Source: Trichosporon coremiiforme (lineage: Eukaryota; Basidiomycota; Tremellomycetes; Trichosporonales; Trichosporonaceae). From it: a DNA stretch of 64,000 bases. How positions within the stretch are numbered: position 1 is the stretch's first letter; each line of letters begins with the position of its first letter. Positions 1-10,354 of the stretch are shown in pieces. The translations under genes and the position numbers were made by a program. The stretch is from positions 1 to 64,000 of the forward strand of contig BCJJ01000033.1 of assembly GCA_039545355.1 (NCBI GenBank), written 5' to 3'. The notes below the pieces were generated by a model that saw only the letters and a program-made list of their open reading frames with translations, did no database searches and was not told where the DNA came from.

Positions 1-1961
1 AGTCAGAGCTAGACAAATCACTCTCCGAGCTCGAAAGCACAGATGACGAGTCGCTGTCCGAGCTGTCCTGAGCGGCGGCCCTCTGCTCCGCCAGCAGCTT
101 CGGAGCGTTCTGGAGCCATTCGCGCATGTCTTCCGTCACGGCACCGAGGCCGATCTGCGTGAAGTAGTTGATGGAGAAGCGAGTGTTTCGAGGGTTGTCC
201 GTGGGGAACATGCCAGCAAAGGCTGGCTGTAAATCGGGGAACCTCAGACGCTCAACCAACTTCTTCAAACCCAGCTCCTCCTTAACCTCGGTGAAGGCAA
301 TCTTCACAAAGATACGCGAAGACGACGTCGTCTCCTCCTCGTTCATGTGAACCACATGAAGAACAGCCCACGAGATGGCGTCCGACGCAAGCATGTGGCC
401 GAAGAAACGAGCAATGTTTCGGAGCTTGTTGGTCTCGTATCGGTGGATCGTGTCGTAGTACCTCTGGAAGGCGTCCTGGAAGAGGTCGGTCCAAATGCGG
501 TTCAGCTTCGCGAAGCGCTCGCCGATAGAGCCGAAGAAGGCCTTGTAGGTACGCTCCTGCGAGCAGCACTCAATGATCATGTTGACGAGCTCAACTTCAC
601 GGCCCTCTGGAATATTGACCTTGAGGAGCTTGTGAACCGCTTCCTCGAAGTTCAGCGAGTTCATGATCGTCAGGTAGATCGTACGTCGCAGGTTGATCAG
701 GTTGGTCTCGGTCATGTCGGTGATACCCTCCTTCTCGGGCGCCACGTCGTCCTCCGACTCTGAATCCGAATCGTAGTCGCTTCCGCTGCCAGAATGCTCG
801 TCGTCCGAATCACCAAGAATCTCCCGCTTGATCTCGTTGTACCGCTCCTCATTCTCCAAAAAGTTGGGGTCCACTTTGAACAAGTTGAGACCCTCCTGAA
901 CCTTCAACTCGTCGTCGAGCGAGATCCTGTGCGTGATCTGCTCCTCTTCCTCAACCAGGTCGAGCCCCTCCGGGATCATCGGGTTATCTTTGTACTTGTC
1001 CTTGCGCACTTGGAAGAGCACCTCAATCATGTACTGGCAGCGCTTCGAAATAGCACCCTCGTGCAGAACGGCACGGAAGCGCTCGAAAACCATGGTGTTG
1101 GCACGCGGCGAGTTCTCGGACAGGAAGAGTCCAACCTCACGCATGAAGCTGACCGCAACTTCGACCGAGTCATCCGTAGGTCGCTCGAGACAAAGAAGGA
1201 GGATCTGGAGCGCGACAATTTCGTGGGCGACATACTGGTTCACGAGGTGGGCAATAAACGTCGACGTCGCGTTGCACACATTCTTGTCGTTGCGCTTATA
1301 AGCGCGGCGGAACTGGGCGATGAGGCGAGTCAGAACCAGCTCGCCGACTTGCGGCAGCTTCGTGTTCACGATCGCGACGAGGGCAGCAAAAATCGGCGTG
1401 AAGGGAAGCGAGGCAGCCTGCGCACGCATCACACTACGCGCAAACAGACCCTTGCCGCGGATCAAGTTCTCGCCAAAGAGTTCCGGCACAACGTGCTTGA
1501 TGTTGGTGATGTTGACCTTGTTGATCATACCGTTGATACTCTTGCGGAGGGCATCCCACGACATGCGTTGATACTCTGGGCTCGTCTTGTCCTTGCTCGC
1601 TTGCTCCTGCATCGCCCTCAGGCGAGCCGGAGGGATGTACGCGCCTCCGGACCGGGAGCCTAGGAGGCGCGCGAACTCGGCACGCGCATCGGCGCTGGGC
1701 GCGGCCACGGTGCCGTTCCCATTCTCTCCGGCATCCTTGGCTTCACTGCGACGGGGAGGATCATCATCCGGCGATCGGTCCCTGCGACGCCTCGCAGGAG
1801 GGGAGGGCGACCGAGCGCGAGGAGAAGCCGAAGGAGACCTGTCGTTGTTAGCCTTGTTTATGATATCGCTTCTCGGGTTGCGCTTACCTCTTGCGCTTCG
1901 ACGTCTCCGGCGAAGGACTGCGCGAGTCAACACTCGGGGAGCGGGATGTTGAGCGGGGCAT
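1..1961 (-). CDS. CWC22: Pre-mRNA splicing factor Cwc22 (3' end outside window)
   Basis: Spliceosome component that binds eIF4A3 and guides exon-junction-complex loading; nuclear. Two exons are visible: 1961-1888 and 1838 to the left edge, joined by a 49-nt GT-AG intron (1839-1887). The 637 residues seen comprise a short SR/SP-rich N-terminus (starts MPRSTSRSPS), a MIF4G domain (contains YQRMSWDALRKSINGIINKV), an acidic linker, and an MA3 domain with family hallmarks CCSQERTY and HRYETNKLRNIARFFGH. The last visible residues are a serine/aspartate-rich stretch, so only the low-complexity C-terminal tail should be missing. The start is the first ATG with an open frame. It is divergent from the phosphoacetylglucosamine mutase gene with 273 nt between the starts. 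Identity is firm; the intron is inferred from splice signals and frame. Confidence 0.94.
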
Positions 1962-2234
1962 ACCAGCAACCTGTCTTTGTGGATGATGGAGCTCCCGCCT
2001 TTTGAGGTGAGATGGAAAGAGGTCAGTCTGTCGCTGAAGCGAGGCTCACCCGGTGCAGGCGAATGGAGAGCTGTGGGCGGCAAATTCTTACGTGTCAAAT
2101 GACGGATGTGATACGGCACGGCGGGGCCCCCGACCTGAACTGTTGACGCGTATCGCCACGGGTGATCGGCAGGCGACGGCGGTGTCTGTCTTCCTCCATC
2201 TCTCCTTTCTGAAACCTTAATCACCACGTCAACG
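1962..2234. promoter_or_regulatory. Divergent promoter of CWC22 and PCM1
   Basis: The 273-nt gap between two divergent start codons must contain both 5' leaders and core promoters. A pyrimidine-rich run (about 2180-2220) precedes the plus-strand start, as is usual for fungal leaders. I see no recognisable TATA element or named factor site. Confidence 0.5.
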
Positions 2235-4011
2235 ATGTCCAAGCCCCAGGACAGCAGTGCCCTTTTCGAGGCTATCCGCAAGGCCGCCGACAAGTACCCC
2301 AAGCCCGACGGCGTCACCTTCGGCTACGGCACCGCCGGCTTCCGTACCCTGTGAGCTCGAAGACCAACAAGCGATGGGCCTTGCTGACTATCGAAGCGGA
2401 TCGAAGCTGCCATCTGTTCTGCTCCGTGTTGCACTCCTCGCCGTGCTTCGCTCGCAGCGCCTGAACGGCCTCACCATCGGTGTCATGGTCACCGCATCGC
2501 ACAACCCCGAGCCCGTGAGTCACCCGTACGCTGCGCATCCACGTGCATCGCAGCCATCGCACGCAGACATCGCTGACATGCAGGACAACGGTGTCAAGCT
2601 CGTCGACCCTGCCGGAGAGATGCTCGAGCAGTCGTGGGAGGCGTACGCCACGCTGCTCGCCAACTGCTCGACGACCGACGAGCTCATCGCGGGCTACCAG
2701 CAGATTGCCGAGTCGCTGCACATCAACGTCACCGCGCCCGCCTCTGTTGTCTACGCGAGGGACACCCGTCCTTCCGGACCTGAGCTCGTCACTGCGCTGC
2801 AGACTGGTCTTGAGGCGTACGGTGACATTGTCAAGACGACCGACCTTGGTGTTCAAACCACTCCGATCCTGCACTACGTCGTCAAGGCGGTCAACGACAA
2901 GACGGGCGAGTATGGAACGCCTACCGTTGAGGGGTACTACGAGAAGCTGGCGACTGCTTTCAAGACGCTCATCGGTAACCGCAAGCTTGAGCCGCTGTAC
3001 GTCGACTGCGCGAATGGAGTTGGCGCCGTTGCGCTCCAGGACTTTGCCAAGCACTGCGACGTGCTCCCTTTCAAGGCGCTGAACACGGACACCGACAAGC
3101 CCGGCGCGCTCAACTACCAGTGCGGTGCCGATTACGTCAAGACGAAGCAGGCGCTCCCCCCTTCGATTGCCGAGTCGGGTATCCTGACGAAGCCCGACAC
3201 GCGCGCGGCCTCCTTCGACGGCGACGCCGACCGCATCGTCTACTACTACCTGCGTGACGGCAAGACCTTCCGCCTCCTTGACGGCGACAAGATCGCGGTT
3301 CTCTCGGCGCTCTTTATCGGCGACCTTGTCAACCGTGCCAAGCTCGGCGACAAGATCCAGGTCGGCGTCGTGCAGACTGCGTACGCGAACGGCTCGTCGA
3401 CCAAGTTCATCAAGTCGCGCAACATCCCCGTCTCGTGCACACCGACCGGTGTCAAGCACCTGCACCACGCTGCGCAGCGGTACGACGTCGGCGTCTACTT
3501 TGAGGCGAACGGCCATGGCACTGTTCTCTTCTCCCCCGAGGCCGTCTCGACCCTCAAGTCGGCGCAGCCTTCGAGCCCTGACGAGGCCAACGCGATCAAG
3601 TACCTCCTCGCTCTGGGAGACCTCATCAACCAGGCCGTCGGCGACGCTCTCTCCGACCTTCTCCTCGTCGAGGTCGTCCTCGCCTACCGCGGCTTCACGG
3701 CCACGGAGTGGGACAGCAGCTACGAGGACCTGCCCAACCGCCTCGTCAAGGTCGAGGTTCCCGACCGCTCCATCTTCACCACCACCGACGCCGAGCGCAA
3801 GCTCACCTCCCCCGCGGGACTTCAGGCCCGCATCGACGAGGCGTGCAAGAAGGTCGACCTCGGCCGCTCCTTCGTCCGCCCCTCGGGCACGGAGGACTGC
3901 GTCCGTGTCTACGCCGAGGCGGCGACTACTTCCGCCGCCGACGGACTCGCTCTCACCGTCTCCGAGCTCGTGAAGGAGGCCGCGGCCAATGTCGCCGCCA
4001 AGGCCGCTTAG
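2235..4011 (+). CDS. PCM1: Phosphoacetylglucosamine mutase
   Basis: Converts GlcNAc-6-phosphate to GlcNAc-1-phosphate in the cytosolic UDP-GlcNAc pathway that feeds chitin, N-glycans and GPI anchors. Exons 2235-2350, 2397-2514 and 2584-4011 (introns of 46 and 69 nt) give 553 residues, the normal family length. Visible motifs are FGYGTAGFRT at the N-terminus, the active-site loop TASHNP with Ser73, the metal loop FDGDADR with Asp290/292/294, and the phosphate-binding loop RPSGTED near residue 510. The ATG at 2235 is chosen because it supplies the conserved N-terminal motif; a single-frame reading from 2257 loses it. The second intron is a multiple of three and lacks stops, so retention would insert 23 residues just after TASHNPEP. 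It converges on the zinc-cluster gene downstream. PGM3/AGM1 are synonyms. Confidence 0.95.
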
Positions 4012-4352
4012 GCAGCGGTGAAGGCGCAGCAGTCCATGTCGAAATAGATAGACCATAAAACAATCCCTCTCCATCCACCCAGTCATAAAATACCAACTCG
4101 CATGAAGATTTCTTATCAAGCGGCAGGTGGCACAGCGGTAGCATAGTGACAGCAGTATACAAGCAAGTGGAAACAAGAAACAAACAGGTATCGGGAACAG
4201 GTATGGTGGTGCTACATGCGGACGCTATCCGCCCAGGGATGCAGGCGGATGATGGTCCGGGTCCTGGTGGTGGTGCAAAGGCGGGGTGGCACTGGACGAG
4301 GACGCGCTCGAGGAGTGTTGCGAGTAACGGCCGACGCAAAAGGTTGTGTCTG
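4012..4352. other. Convergent 3' untranslated gap
   Basis: The 341 nt between two convergent stop codons hold the 3' ends of PCM1 and the zinc-cluster regulator. No coding signal or repeat was seen. Confidence 0.5.
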
Positions 4353-6479
4353 CTAAGCTGGTCCGTGTTGCGGCGACGCCTGCATGTGCGGCGGAGTCGG
4401 GAGTCCCTGCGGCGGCATCTGAGGCGGGGTCGTCTGCGACTGGGCCGCAATAGGAATATCGAGCGGCTGAGCCTGGACGATCCCGAGGACCTGGTCTAGC
4501 ACGTCCCAATGCTTCTTCTCCATAGCGGCAATGCAGTCCCTCAAGCTCTGCGCGAGCGAGTCGAGAATGTTGGCGCACCCGTTCGCGATCGTCTCCCCGC
4601 CGCTCGTCGGGTCTGGCGTCGTGTACTGCGCGTGCGAGCGCATGATCCGTCCCGCCTCTCCTATCAGCGGGAGCCAGGGTGGTGGGCCAGCGGTCACGGG
4701 GCGCTGGTATGTCCAGATCCCCACTTGGATTTCGACGAGCGCCTTGCACGCCTCTACTACCATGGCCAGCACGTCGTGCACGGGCAGCATCGTGCCTCGC
4801 TCCATGTGCACGAAGTGGCTCAGGAGCTGCTCCGCCGCCTCGGCGCGGCGGGGGAGGACGGCACGGAGCGCCTCGACGACGGCCGATTTCGTCATCCACG
4901 CAGTCAGTATGTCGTTAGCATTGAGAGCGCGATCGAGTGCGTAGTGCGCCTTGGCGGAGGCTGGCAGACCGGAGGGGAGATTCGGCACGGCACAGGCGAA
5001 GCCGGGCAGGAAGTGCAGCGACATTAGGATGTGGAACGCCGTGATGACTTGCTTCATGATGACCCAGCGCCGGCGGAGGGCGCGATACCCGAGCCAGCTC
5101 GTCGTAATCGTCGACGGGAGCTTGAGGAGAGCGAGGATCTGGTCGTGCCTTGCGTCCTGCTGCACCATCGCGGCGTGGAATGACTCGACCTCGTGCAAGA
5201 TCATCGGGACGGGGGAATGCGACGGGTCCGTCACGACAACATCGAGGATAGAATAGAGGCGCTGCAGACTGTTATGCAGGTCGTCGGCGCGATAGAGCCT
5301 GTCGCAGACCGAGAGCTTGCCCAGGTTTTCGACGGGGTTGTCGCCCGCGGCTGCAGCGGCCCAGAGGCTGTCGTTGATCCATACCGGATCGACACCCTTT
5401 CGAGCAGCCGCCAGATCGGCGGGCTTCCGCGGCCGCGCCGCCTCCAGCACGCTCTGCGCCTCAGCTACCCGGACACCTGCCCATAGCCAGAAGTCCGGGT
5501 TGCCCCACGGCTCGAACCGACACTGCAGTACGAGACTGCTGAAGTTGAGGGCGTCCGATATCTGTCTGCTAGCCTCGACGATGCCCTTGCCCTGCGCAAG
5601 CGTGCGCGGGTCCGTCAGGCAATACGGGAGCGCAGGTGCGAACGGTGCGTACAGGCTAAAGATCTCGAGTGCTTGTATAGCGTAGAATGATTCGGGACGT
5701 TGCGAGAGCACAAGTAGCAGAAGCGTGGTGACAACATCGCCGAGCTGGTCGCGGATCCGTCGCATTTCGGCGTCCTGGGGCAAGCTCTGCGCACCGATGA
5801 ACACCGCAACGCACAGCAGGAACTGGATCGAAATGTCCTCGGGGTGCCTCTTAAGCAGGTCGAACAAGTGGTCGAGGTCCTGCAGGTGCGGGTGGTAGGT
5901 GCGCAGGAGGTCTATGCGCGGCGCGAGCTTTGCGCGGGCAGCCTTGTCAATGATCTCCTCGATGCGAATGTCGCTCGATACGATGATCCTCCGATAGATC
6001 CCATCGTACAGCTTCTTGCCTGCGCCCGACAGCAGTTCTGACACGAGCGTCAGCGGGCGTCCGTGCAGGCGTAGCGTGGAGTTGGAGCGGTCGCCAAACA
6101 CGGGCGCAACGTCGACCGTGTTACTGACGACGTTGACGGGGCGCGGCTTTCCGTTTGCTGAGCTCGACGAGCGGTTTGCGGGACTTGGTCGCTTGGGGCC
6201 CTCAGACTTCGTAGCCTGCTCGGTAGAGGCGGAGGGACTGCCACGCTTGCGCTTCTTCATGCGCGAGTCGTCGACGACGCACGGAAGACACAGCGTTGAG
6301 CATCGGTGGCACGACTTCTCCTTGGGCAACGGCTCCGTTGACGACGGCACGTTCAGGTCTGGCAGCTCGCAGCGCGTCTTGCGCACCTTGCAGGTGTTGC
6401 ACGAGCGGCGCGCGTGCGTCCGCCGAGCCTTCGGCTCACTTCCAAATGGAGTAGTCATGGAGCTCCCGACTGCGTCCAT
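4353..6479 (-). CDS. Zn(2)-Cys(6) transcription regulator with long inter-cysteine loop
   Basis: Single-exon reading frame of 708 residues. Near the N-terminus is a fungal binuclear zinc cluster: CNTCKVRKTRC, a 19-residue spacer, then CHRCSTLCLPC. The basic stretch KARRTHARR before it fits a nuclear, DNA-binding protein. The middle and C-terminal part (about residues 130-640) is mostly helical in composition and resembles the middle homology region of such regulators, without a sharp family signature. The tail is Pro/Gln-rich (PPQMPPQGLPTPP), a plausible activation region. The start at 6479 places the zinc cluster about 25 residues in; Met8 is an alternative. It is divergent from the NKAP gene. 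The spacer is longer than the usual 5-12 residues, with no convincing intron inside it. Target genes cannot be told from sequence. Confidence 0.85.
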   Translation of the reverse strand: MDAVGSSMTTPFGSEPKARRTHARRSCNTCKVRKTRCELPDLNVPSSTEPLPKEKSCHRCSTLCLPCVVDDSRMKKRKRGSPSASTEQATKSEGPKRPSPANRSSSSANGKPRPVNVVSNTVDVAPVFGDRSNSTLRLHGRPLTLVSELLSGAGKKLYDGIYRRIIVSSDIRIEEIIDKAARAKLAPRIDLLRTYHPHLQDLDHLFDLLKRHPEDISIQFLLCVAVFIGAQSLPQDAEMRRIRDQLGDVVTTLLLLVLSQRPESFYAIQALEIFSLYAPFAPALPYCLTDPRTLAQGKGIVEASRQISDALNFSSLVLQCRFEPWGNPDFWLWAGVRVAEAQSVLEAARPRKPADLAAARKGVDPVWINDSLWAAAAAGDNPVENLGKLSVCDRLYRADDLHNSLQRLYSILDVVVTDPSHSPVPMILHEVESFHAAMVQQDARHDQILALLKLPSTITTSWLGYRALRRRWVIMKQVITAFHILMSLHFLPGFACAVPNLPSGLPASAKAHYALDRALNANDILTAWMTKSAVVEALRAVLPRRAEAAEQLLSHFVHMERGTMLPVHDVLAMVVEACKALVEIQVGIWTYQRPVTAGPPPWLPLIGEAGRIMRSHAQYTTPDPTSGGETIANGCANILDSLAQSLRDCIAAMEKKHWDVLDQVLGIVQAQPLDIPIAAQSQTTPPQMPPQGLPTPPHMQASPQHGPA

Positions 6480-7326
6480 TTGGAAGGGAGGGAACGAGGT
6501 GGTGTTGCGAACGACAAGGCCGACAATGCGGAGAGATATTCAGATGAGCGGACCGGCGTGATGATCTGGTCGAGATGAACGCCGAGAGGCAGGCGGGAAG
6601 CTGTGTCTGCTGATCTGAGCTTAAGGTTGGTGGAATGACGCGCGTGGGCGGGCTCAATGAGGATGGCCGCACGGAGAGTCGGTTATTGGGCTTTGGAGTG
6701 CGGGGAAGCCGCTCGATGTGGGCGGTGTAGAGAGAGAGAGATGGGGAGAGAAAGAGTGCTGGTGTAATCATGAAAGCACGACGTATGCTCGAGAGTGGTT
6801 GTAGTAAGCAGTGCGGTGCAGCGTGTTAAAGCCTGGCAAGACAGGCGGGCAGTCCTGTGAATTGGGATTGGGATGATGGGCAAGAGATGGCAATGTGATT
6901 GACCGGTGCAGTTAAGCTCGGCGCTAAAGAGATGAGCGAGCTACCCATTCGGGCGACCCGGCTAGTCCGAGTCCGCCGCTCGCCCGCGCCTGCGGCGCCC
7001 GCCTGGTCGACCTTCCCCGCTCACATCGGGCTGACCACAGAACTAATATCGCAATACTCGCGTAGCCCATCAAGACTCATCGTCTCAAATCGGCCCGCAC
7101 CCCAACCCTAATGCCGCAATACCGCAGTGAGCCCCCGGTAACTCTTGATCCAATCTTGCATATCTGCTTCCGCCCGGCGATTAAGTCGCTCAACTTGCAT
7201 CACGTCCCGCGTCATTCATCGCCTCTAGCCTCGACCTTTTGTTTTGACCACTAGACCTCCACTTAACGTTACTCCGCACCAGCGCTCGCTCCATTGAGAG
7301 TTCGCTGCTAAGTGGCTCGGGAAGCG
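6480..7326. promoter_or_regulatory. Divergent intergenic region, zinc-cluster gene / NKAP gene
   Basis: An 847-nt gap between divergent starts. A GA-rich run at 6724-6756 is CT-rich on the minus strand and probably belongs to the regulator's leader. The stretch 7150-7300 is pyrimidine-rich on the plus strand, in front of the NKAP start. I find no coding or RNA gene. Confidence 0.45.
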
Positions 7327-8849
7327 ATGGACTCGAAACATCCGACACAGCGGGACGACGCGCGAGAGACGACATCTGTCCCAGCTTCGCGTCTGCCTTC
7401 CCTGCCCTCGTCGCTGCCCCCTCGCCCGAAGTCACCGGAGTACTTCCCTCCAGCAGGGCAGGGCATCAGCACGGGAACAGACTCTCCGCGCAGACGAGGC
7501 GAACGTTCCCCGCGGCGTTGGGATGATGACAGGCGTCGAGACGGTGATCGAGTCCGCGACTTTCAACCCGACCGAGACGGCCTCGATCGTGTTCGACGAC
7601 GAGACCGGGAGGAGCGCGATCGCGAGCGCGACAGGCGACGGAACGATCCGGACCGCTACTATCGTCCCGATCAAGATGGAGACCGGGAGCGCGACTATCG
7701 ACGAGCTAGAGAAGGAGATCGTGGCGGCGACAGAGACGGAGGACGGGAACATGAGCGAGACCGCCGCGACGACTGTCCTATGAAGAGAGATCTTCCCCCG
7801 CACGTCATGCCGCCGTTCCGGGGAACACTGAATGACGATCGTTCTCGCTCCTCGACGCCGCGTCCCTATCGCTCCGGTCCCAACTCTCCTCACGCTTACG
7901 GCGGCCCCGACCTGAAGGCGTACGTATCTGCCCGTTTATGGTTGTTCACATGCTAACCCCAGGCGACGTGAAGAGCGCGAACAAGTCGAGTTCTCCATCT
8001 GGCCTCCCTCCCCCGAGCGGCCGTACGCTGAGCTCGAGGCTGAGCGTAATGAGCGTGCCGAACGAAGCGAGCGGCGCGACCGTGATCGTGACGACCACAG
8101 GTCCAAGAAGAAGAGCCGCAGACGGCGGTACGACTCGGACGAGAGCGAGGACGAGCGGGAGCGGCGTCGCCGTAGGCGCAAGGAGAAGGAACGCCGCCGC
8201 GATCGCGAGGATGAGGACCGCAGCGAACGTCGGCGGGAACGAGACAGGGACGACGAATGGGAGGAGCGCCGCGGCCGCTCGCCGAAGCCCAGCAGGAGCC
8301 GACGCAGCTCGACCCGTTCCCGCTCTCGCTCCCTCGCCGTCGACACCCGCGACGTGTCATCGGCCACGCCCGCTCCTATCCCCGAGGACGACGAGGGACC
8401 CGAAGTCGGCCCGCAGCCGCCGTCCGAGCTCCAGATCGCCGGCCGCTTCGAGCGTGAAGCGTGAGTATCGACCAGGCAGCTTGGAATATCCTCCCAGTTA
8501 AGCTGACAACAGTGGCAAAAACCTGCTGCCAGGCGAAGCAGCCGCGATGCGCCAATATGTCGAGTCGGGCCAGCGTATCCCGCGCCGCGGCGAGATCGGC
8601 CTGGACCAGAACAAGATCATGCAGTACGAGGCGTCCGGCTTTGTCATGTCTGGCTCTCGAAACGCGAGGATGAACGCGGTGCGAGTGAGGAAGGAGACAC
8701 AGGTCGTCAATGCCCAGGACAAGATTGACCTGATGAAAACGAAGAAGGAGGAGGCGGACCGTAAGGAGGGAGAGATCATCAGCCAGTTTAGGGAGATGGT
8801 TGAGGAGAGGTTGCGTGAGGAGGAGAGGAAGAGACGGGACCGCGCGTAG
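7327..8849 (+). CDS. NKAP-family nuclear RNA-processing protein
   Basis: Exons 7327-7919, 7963-8460 and 8513-8849 (introns 43 and 52 nt, GTACGT and GTGAGT donors) give 475 residues. The first two-thirds are an Arg/Asp/Glu-rich RD/RE region with RS stretches. FSIWPPSPERPYAE follows, then the C-terminal domain typical of NKAP: LLPGEAAAMRQYVESGQRIP, RRGEIGL and SGFVMSGSRNARMNAVRVRK. NKAP proteins associate with spliceosomes and chromatin co-repressors in animals; the yeast role is unknown. The open frame reaches a GTG at 7312, but the first ATG is 7327. Both splice junctions restore the conserved reading frame, which is strong support. The convergent neighbour is the small membrane protein gene. 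Confidence 0.88.
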
Positions 8850-9029
8850 TGCGTGTAGGCATGTATACTGTGGACAGTTGTACAGCCGAGTTGACGGGGA
8901 CTGACGGTACTGACTGGACAAACCTCTGAAGCACGGCAGGAGTAGTCGCATACAATCTGACATATTCACAGCGTCTATGGATATAATCGACACACGATCG
9001 GGACAGCGGAACTCGGAGCAGTGATCCAA

Positions 9030-9664
9030 CTAGTTCTTGCCGTTGTGCTTGCCGTCGTCGCCCTTCCGAGTACTCCCCTCGCCGGCAGACGGCGGGAAGC
9101 TGTGCGCCTGGTAAGCTGGCGGCGGGGGCGCGACCCCATCGGGGGGAGAAGGGCTGTACCCTCCGTACCTGTTATTGAATATGGGAGGGGGATGGGCGCC
9201 ATAAGGTGTCTGGGCGTCAGCTCTTCATTCCCCACCCAGCTGGCACATCGGGCTTTTCCCCTTGCAACCCGTATTCGTTCTCGCCACTTGAGCCAGGTCT
9301 TGAGCCGGGTCTCAATGGGCAGCCGTAGGCAGTCAACCGGGCAGGCGACATGGCTGCCGAGACGAGCTGCTGCTAGAGAAAGTACGAGGGAGAGGGAGGT
9401 GTGGAGAGAAAGGTCACTCACATCATACCCCACTACACCCGGAGGCGGTGGCGGCCTGTACATTGCAAACTCGGCGGAAACCTCGCGCCTGCGCCGGCAC
9501 GTAGCCCAGTAGAAGGCGTAGGAGATCAGCGCCGTGCCAACACAGACGCTGATGACGATGGCGGCGATGCGCTCTGAGCGCGTGAAGTCGTCCGTGTCGT
9601 CCCACCACCAGGCTGAGGCTGTGGGTGCCAGACTGAGGACGAGGGGGGCGAGAAGGGGGAGCAT
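9030..9664 (-). CDS. Small type I membrane protein with cytoplasmic PPxY tail
   Basis: Exons 9664-9422 and 9209-9030 around a 212-nt intron give 140 residues. The N-terminus is a signal peptide (MLPLLAPLVLSLAPTASA), followed by a short acidic, Trp-rich lumenal segment, a transmembrane helix (IAAIVISVCVGTALISYAFYW), a basic stop-transfer CRRRR, and a Pro/Tyr-rich tail with PPPPPG and PPPPAY. The latter fits the PPxY motif bound by WW domains of Nedd4/Rsp5-type ubiquitin ligases. The plan resembles yeast Rcr1/Rcr2-type adaptors, but I cannot assign orthology. The start is the ATG opening the signal peptide; the frame extends further only through a TTG. The intron is inferred from a GTGAGT donor and a CTGACGCCCAG acceptor. 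Confidence 0.72.
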
Positions 9665-10354
9665 CGGTGTTGCTGCTGAGGGTCGCCGAGGGTCGCCCGT
9701 CGAGGAGAAATGTGTCGGTGGCAAAAAAGGCGAGTAGTCACTCGGCGATCGAGGGCGAGGTCTTCAGGAGGATGCAGAAAATGTTGATCGTGTTGAGGTC
9801 AGAGGCAAGGCAATGAGTTATGAAGAAGTGATGAGTCGAGGACCAGCGTGCACTGCAATGCTACAATGTTGACGTTGCGCACTGTGGTAGCCTTCTCGCC
9901 GAGAACGCACAGACCCTATCGTGTCTTGGCGTTTGTGGTGACGAGGTGCACAGCGACGTGAAACGCGTGAAACACATCAGACGCACACTGGTCGCATCCT
10001 TGCATGAATAGGTGGCCGCCAAGGCATACGACATGCTGCGCCCGAGGTACACATGCCTGCTCTCGCCCGTGCTGCGAGATCGCGATGGAGATCGTCGACT
10101 GCCGCGGACATAATGCCTACCCCGCACTATCGGATCTGGGGTTAATCGCTTTCTATTTGTTGTCAGTGCCCAAGTCAGAATAAAAGACATATGCATCAAC
10201 GTCTGCTACATTGTCCGTCAATGTCCCGTGCAGGGATACAGGAATGAGATGGGGGAATGGGCATGTGGGGTAAATGTGTAGGGACGAGAAGTGTGCTCGG
10301 TCCGGAAGATGGTGGAATAAGTGTTCATGGAGGGTAATGTTAAAAGCTAAATGT
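9665..10354. other. Intergenic gap upstream of the membrane-protein gene
   Basis: A 690-nt stretch between a minus-strand start and the stop of the chitin deacetylase gene. It should hold the membrane-protein promoter and the deacetylase 3' UTR. No conserved frame, tRNA or repeat was found. Confidence 0.4.

Noticed and set aside
794..1663. 289-residue plus-strand frame
   Set aside because: Antisense to the MIF4G part of Cwc22, which is unambiguous on the minus strand.
2314..4176. 620-residue open frame antisense to the mutase gene
   Set aside because: It mirrors the codon bias of the real plus-strand gene; no family motif, and the opposite strand has a complete enzyme.
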